This document shows positions 21,449 to 23,478 of a stretch of 23,478 nucleotides of DNA, one piece after another. Position 1 is the first letter of the stretch; the number at the start of each line of letters is the position of its first letter. The notes under the pieces are model-generated. The model had not been told where the DNA came from. It saw only the letters and a list, made by a program, of their open reading frames with translations, and ran no database searches. The DNA lies in the IMG/VR virus record IMGVR_UViG_3300047494_000136, positions 1 through 23,478 of that record; one strand, written 5' to 3'. The position numbers and the translations under genes were made by a program. This stretch comes from a virus.

Positions 21449-22600
21449 ATGACATTGAAACTCTCACGAAAAACTGCCGCTGTGCTGGCCGGACTGGTTG
21501 TAACACTCCCCTGGTGTTCGCAGTCGTTTGGCGATGAACCCACGACGCTGCTGCAGACGGTGCATCGGCATGTGACTCGCACGTCCACTGTGCCGGGTAA
21601 CGGCGACACCAATCCGTATGCGATCGTTGTCGCGCCGGTTTCGGCCGGTCCGATCCACCAGGGCGATGTGCTGGTCGACAACTTCAACAACCTCGCAAAC
21701 CTGCAGGGGATGGGCACGACGATTGTCGACTTCAACCCGACGACGAAGCAGACCAGTGTGATCGCGCAGCTGCCGCACAACCTGCCCGAATGCCCCGGCG
21801 GGGTGGGGCTGACCACCGCGATGACGATGCTGAAAACCGGATGGATCATCGTAGGCAGCACGCCGAGCAATGATGGCACCACCCGGACCAAGGGTCCCGG
21901 CGGGTTGATCGTGCTCGATCCCAACGGGCATTTGATTACGGTCTGGAAAGGTCCCAACATCAACGGGCCCTGGGGGAATGTGGCCGTGATCGACAACGGT
22001 TCGACCGCAACGCTGTTCGTCAGCATGGCCGGTTTCGGTGTAAAGGGACCCGATGTGATCGATCCCAGCACGGGGCTTCCGAAGGTCGCACACGAAGCGA
22101 CCGTGCTTCGGCTGGATCTGTCGATCCCGGAGGGCAGACCGCCGGAGATCAAAAGCCAGACCGTCATCGCCAAGGGCTTTGGCGCCCGGGCTGACAAGGA
22201 TTCGTTCATGATTGGACCGACCGGTCTGACCATCGCGCCGGATGGCACGCTGTACGCGTCAGATGCGCTGGGGAACCAGATTGTAGCGATCGACCATGCC
22301 GCCACTCGCAATGACAGCGTGGGCATGGGGCGGGTTGTGACCAAAGGGCATCTGCTACGCCGGCCGCTGGCTTTGATCATGGCGGGTAACGGGCACCTGC
22401 TAACCTGCAACGGCACCAACGGTGAGTTGGTCGAGATCGATCCGACCACAGGCAAACAGTTGTGCGCCCAGTGGGTCGATGCCGATCAGGCTCAGAATCC
22501 TCCCGGGAATGGCGATCTGTTTGGCATTGCCATCTCGCCGGATGGAAAGGGCATCTATTATGTAGAGGATGACATGAACACACTGGTAGAGGCGCGATGA
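21449..22600 (+). CDS. Secreted NHL/SMP-30-like beta-propeller protein
   Basis: This 383-aa protein starts at ATG 21449, 13 nt after the porin stop, with GAGG upstream. Residues 1-28 are a signal peptide (AAVLAGLVVTLPW; cleavage near SFG28). The mature part is a series of propeller-blade segments of the NHL/gluconolactonase kind: PYAIVVAPVSAGPIHQGDVLVDNFNN, GLIVLDPNGHLITVW, TGLTIAPDGTLYASDALGNQIVAI, HLLTCNGTNGELVEIDPTTG and FGIAISPDGKGIYYVEDD. The PDG and the Asp-Pro/Asn turns are typical. It is probably periplasmic or surface-bound. Enzyme activity cannot be concluded; such propellers also act as binding scaffolds. It overlaps the next start by 4 nt, so it is translationally coupled to EfeB. 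Confidence 0.78.
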   Translation: MTLKLSRKTAAVLAGLVVTLPWCSQSFGDEPTTLLQTVHRHVTRTSTVPGNGDTNPYAIVVAPVSAGPIHQGDVLVDNFNNLANLQGMGTTIVDFNPTTKQTSVIAQLPHNLPECPGGVGLTTAMTMLKTGWIIVGSTPSNDGTTRTKGPGGLIVLDPNGHLITVWKGPNINGPWGNVAVIDNGSTATLFVSMAGFGVKGPDVIDPSTGLPKVAHEATVLRLDLSIPEGRPPEIKSQTVIAKGFGARADKDSFMIGPTGLTIAPDGTLYASDALGNQIVAIDHAATRNDSVGMGRVVTKGHLLRRPLALIMAGNGHLLTCNGTNGELVEIDPTTGKQLCAQWVDADQAQNPPGNGDLFGIAISPDGKGIYYVEDDMNTLVEAR

Positions 22601-23478
22601 ACCCGGATAAAGAACAAGAACTGAATCCACAGATGAACCGCCGGCGATTCCTCGCCTTGACCGGCGGCGCTGTCGCCGCGGCGGCATCGACGCACGTTGG
22701 CGCGCAGATCGCCACGACTGAACCGGACGTGGGGCAGGCCGTGCCTTTCTACGGACAGCGGCAGGCGGGGATCCTGACCCCGTCGCAGAACCACACCTAT
22801 TTTGCGACGTTTGACGTCACCACCACCAAGCGGGAAGAACTCGCCGACCTTTTCCGCCGATGGACCACCGCCGCAGCCCGGCTGACGACCGGTCAACCCG
22901 CCGAAGAACTCTCGCCCGACCTCAGCGTGCCCGCCAACGATTCTGGCGAAGCGCTCGAACTGTCTCCGTCAAAACTGACGCTGACGTTTGGCGTTGGTCC
23001 CGGAATTTTTACGAAAAATGGACAGGATCGTTTCGGCCTTGCCAGCCGCCGGCCGGCGGCGTTGATCGATCTGCCGCGCTTCAATGGCGATCAGCTGGTC
23101 GAAGCCCAAACCGGTGGCGACCTTTCCATTCAGGCCTGCGCGGATGACCCGCAGGTGGCGTTCCACGCGGTTCGCCAACTGGCGCGGCTGGCGTATGGCG
23201 TCGTCGAACCGCGTTGGGCGCAGACCGGGTTCCTCGCCAATTTCGGGCACAAGAAAACCCCGCGAAATTTGATGGGATTCAAGGACGGCACCGCGAACCC
23301 CTCGCCGGAAGATCCCGCGCTGATGGACCAGCATGTCTGGGCCGGCAACGAAGGCCCGGCTTGGATGAATGGCGGTACATATCTCGTCGTCCGCCGGGCG
23401 CGAATCGCACTGGAACACTGGGACCGTATGAATGTTGGTTTCCAGGAGCAGGTGATCGGCCGACATAAATATTCCGGC
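22597..23478 (+). CDS. efeB: EfeB-like Dyp-type haem peroxidase/deferrochelatase (3' truncated)
   Basis: The first 294 codons of an EfeB-type protein are present; the gene runs off the window (family length about 420). ATG 22597 overlaps the previous stop. The Tat signal has RRRFL at residues 15-19, then a hydrophobic GGAVAAAA and likely cleavage near VGA36. The mature start YGQRQAGILTPSQNHTYFATF is characteristic of EfeB, as is GFKDGTAN (227-234) containing the catalytic Asp230, and GGTYLVVRRARI near the visible end. EfeB binds haem in the periplasm and is reported to act as a Dyp peroxidase and to release iron from haem. The haem-ligand His lies beyond the window. EfeO/EfeU genes are not visible upstream; they could follow. 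Confidence 0.9.
   Translation, partial: MNPDKEQELNPQMNRRRFLALTGGAVAAAASTHVGAQIATTEPDVGQAVPFYGQRQAGILTPSQNHTYFATFDVTTTKREELADLFRRWTTAAARLTTGQPAEELSPDLSVPANDSGEALELSPSKLTLTFGVGPGIFTKNGQDRFGLASRRPAALIDLPRFNGDQLVEAQTGGDLSIQACADDPQVAFHAVRQLARLAYGVVEPRWAQTGFLANFGHKKTPRNLMGFKDGTANPSPEDPALMDQHVWAGNEGPAWMNGGTYLVVRRARIALEHWDRMNVGFQEQVIGRHKYSG

Noticed and set aside
20749-22455. 568-codon antisense open frame across the porin and propeller genes
   Set aside because: It mirrors two well-supported genes with signal peptides and family motifs, and high GC makes long antisense frames common. The translated product resembles no protein family.
1-23478. tRNA genes, CRISPR arrays and insertion sequences
   Set aside because: No cloverleaf-like sequence, no regularly spaced repeats and no transposase or terminal inverted repeats were seen on reading through.

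Overview
The window is GC-rich and coding-dense, and every credible gene lies on the + strand. Positions 2-18081 are the structural (late) region of a lambda-like tailed phage (long non-contractile tail type), most likely a prophage. Positions about 19220-23478 look like ordinary bacterial chromosome: a Gram-negative envelope operon with a porin, a secreted beta-propeller and a Tat-exported haem peroxidase. The style of the phage proteins and the XerC/D-like recombinase recall Planctomycetota (perhaps Phycisphaerae), but that is an impression from memory, not a result.

Phage block, in order: terminase large subunit 3' end (lambda A), gpW-like (W), portal (B), S49 protease with a nested scaffold start (C/Nu3), a two-domain capsid decoration protein (D position), major capsid protein (E), a small protein in the FI position, a gpFII-like connector, a 404-aa beta-rich protein with no lambda counterpart, gpZ-like, gpU-like with an extra N-terminal domain, major tail protein (V), a tail assembly chaperone (G) with a -1 frameshift extension (GT), and tape measure (H). 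This is lambda order with one insertion. After the tape measure the resemblance ends: lambda M-L-K-I-J are replaced by three unfamiliar proteins (331, 173 and 617 aa). The last of these carries a LecA/PA-IL-like calcium-lectin motif and is translationally coupled to a GT8-like glycosyltransferase. A terminator-like hairpin closes the block, and a complete XerC/D-type tyrosine recombinase follows.

The strongest unusual signals are: (1) an A9 slippery run in the tail chaperone gene, with an in-phase A_AAA_AAA heptamer, a 7-nt spacer, a 7-bp stem, a -1 frame stop just upstream and a Cys-rich extension; (2) a strong internal ribosome site and in-frame ATG in the protease gene, giving a 176-aa scaffold; (3) a possible three-way-junction RNA in the leader of the major capsid gene, with a terminator-like hairpin after that gene; (4) the lectin/glycosyltransferase cassette, whose lectin protein starts with three 8-residue GHVxR repeats; (5) a Fur-box-like palindrome at the promoter of the porin/propeller/EfeB operon.

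No lysis genes, repressor, replication genes, tRNA genes, CRISPR arrays or insertion sequences were seen. The left end is inside the terminase gene and the right end is inside efeB.
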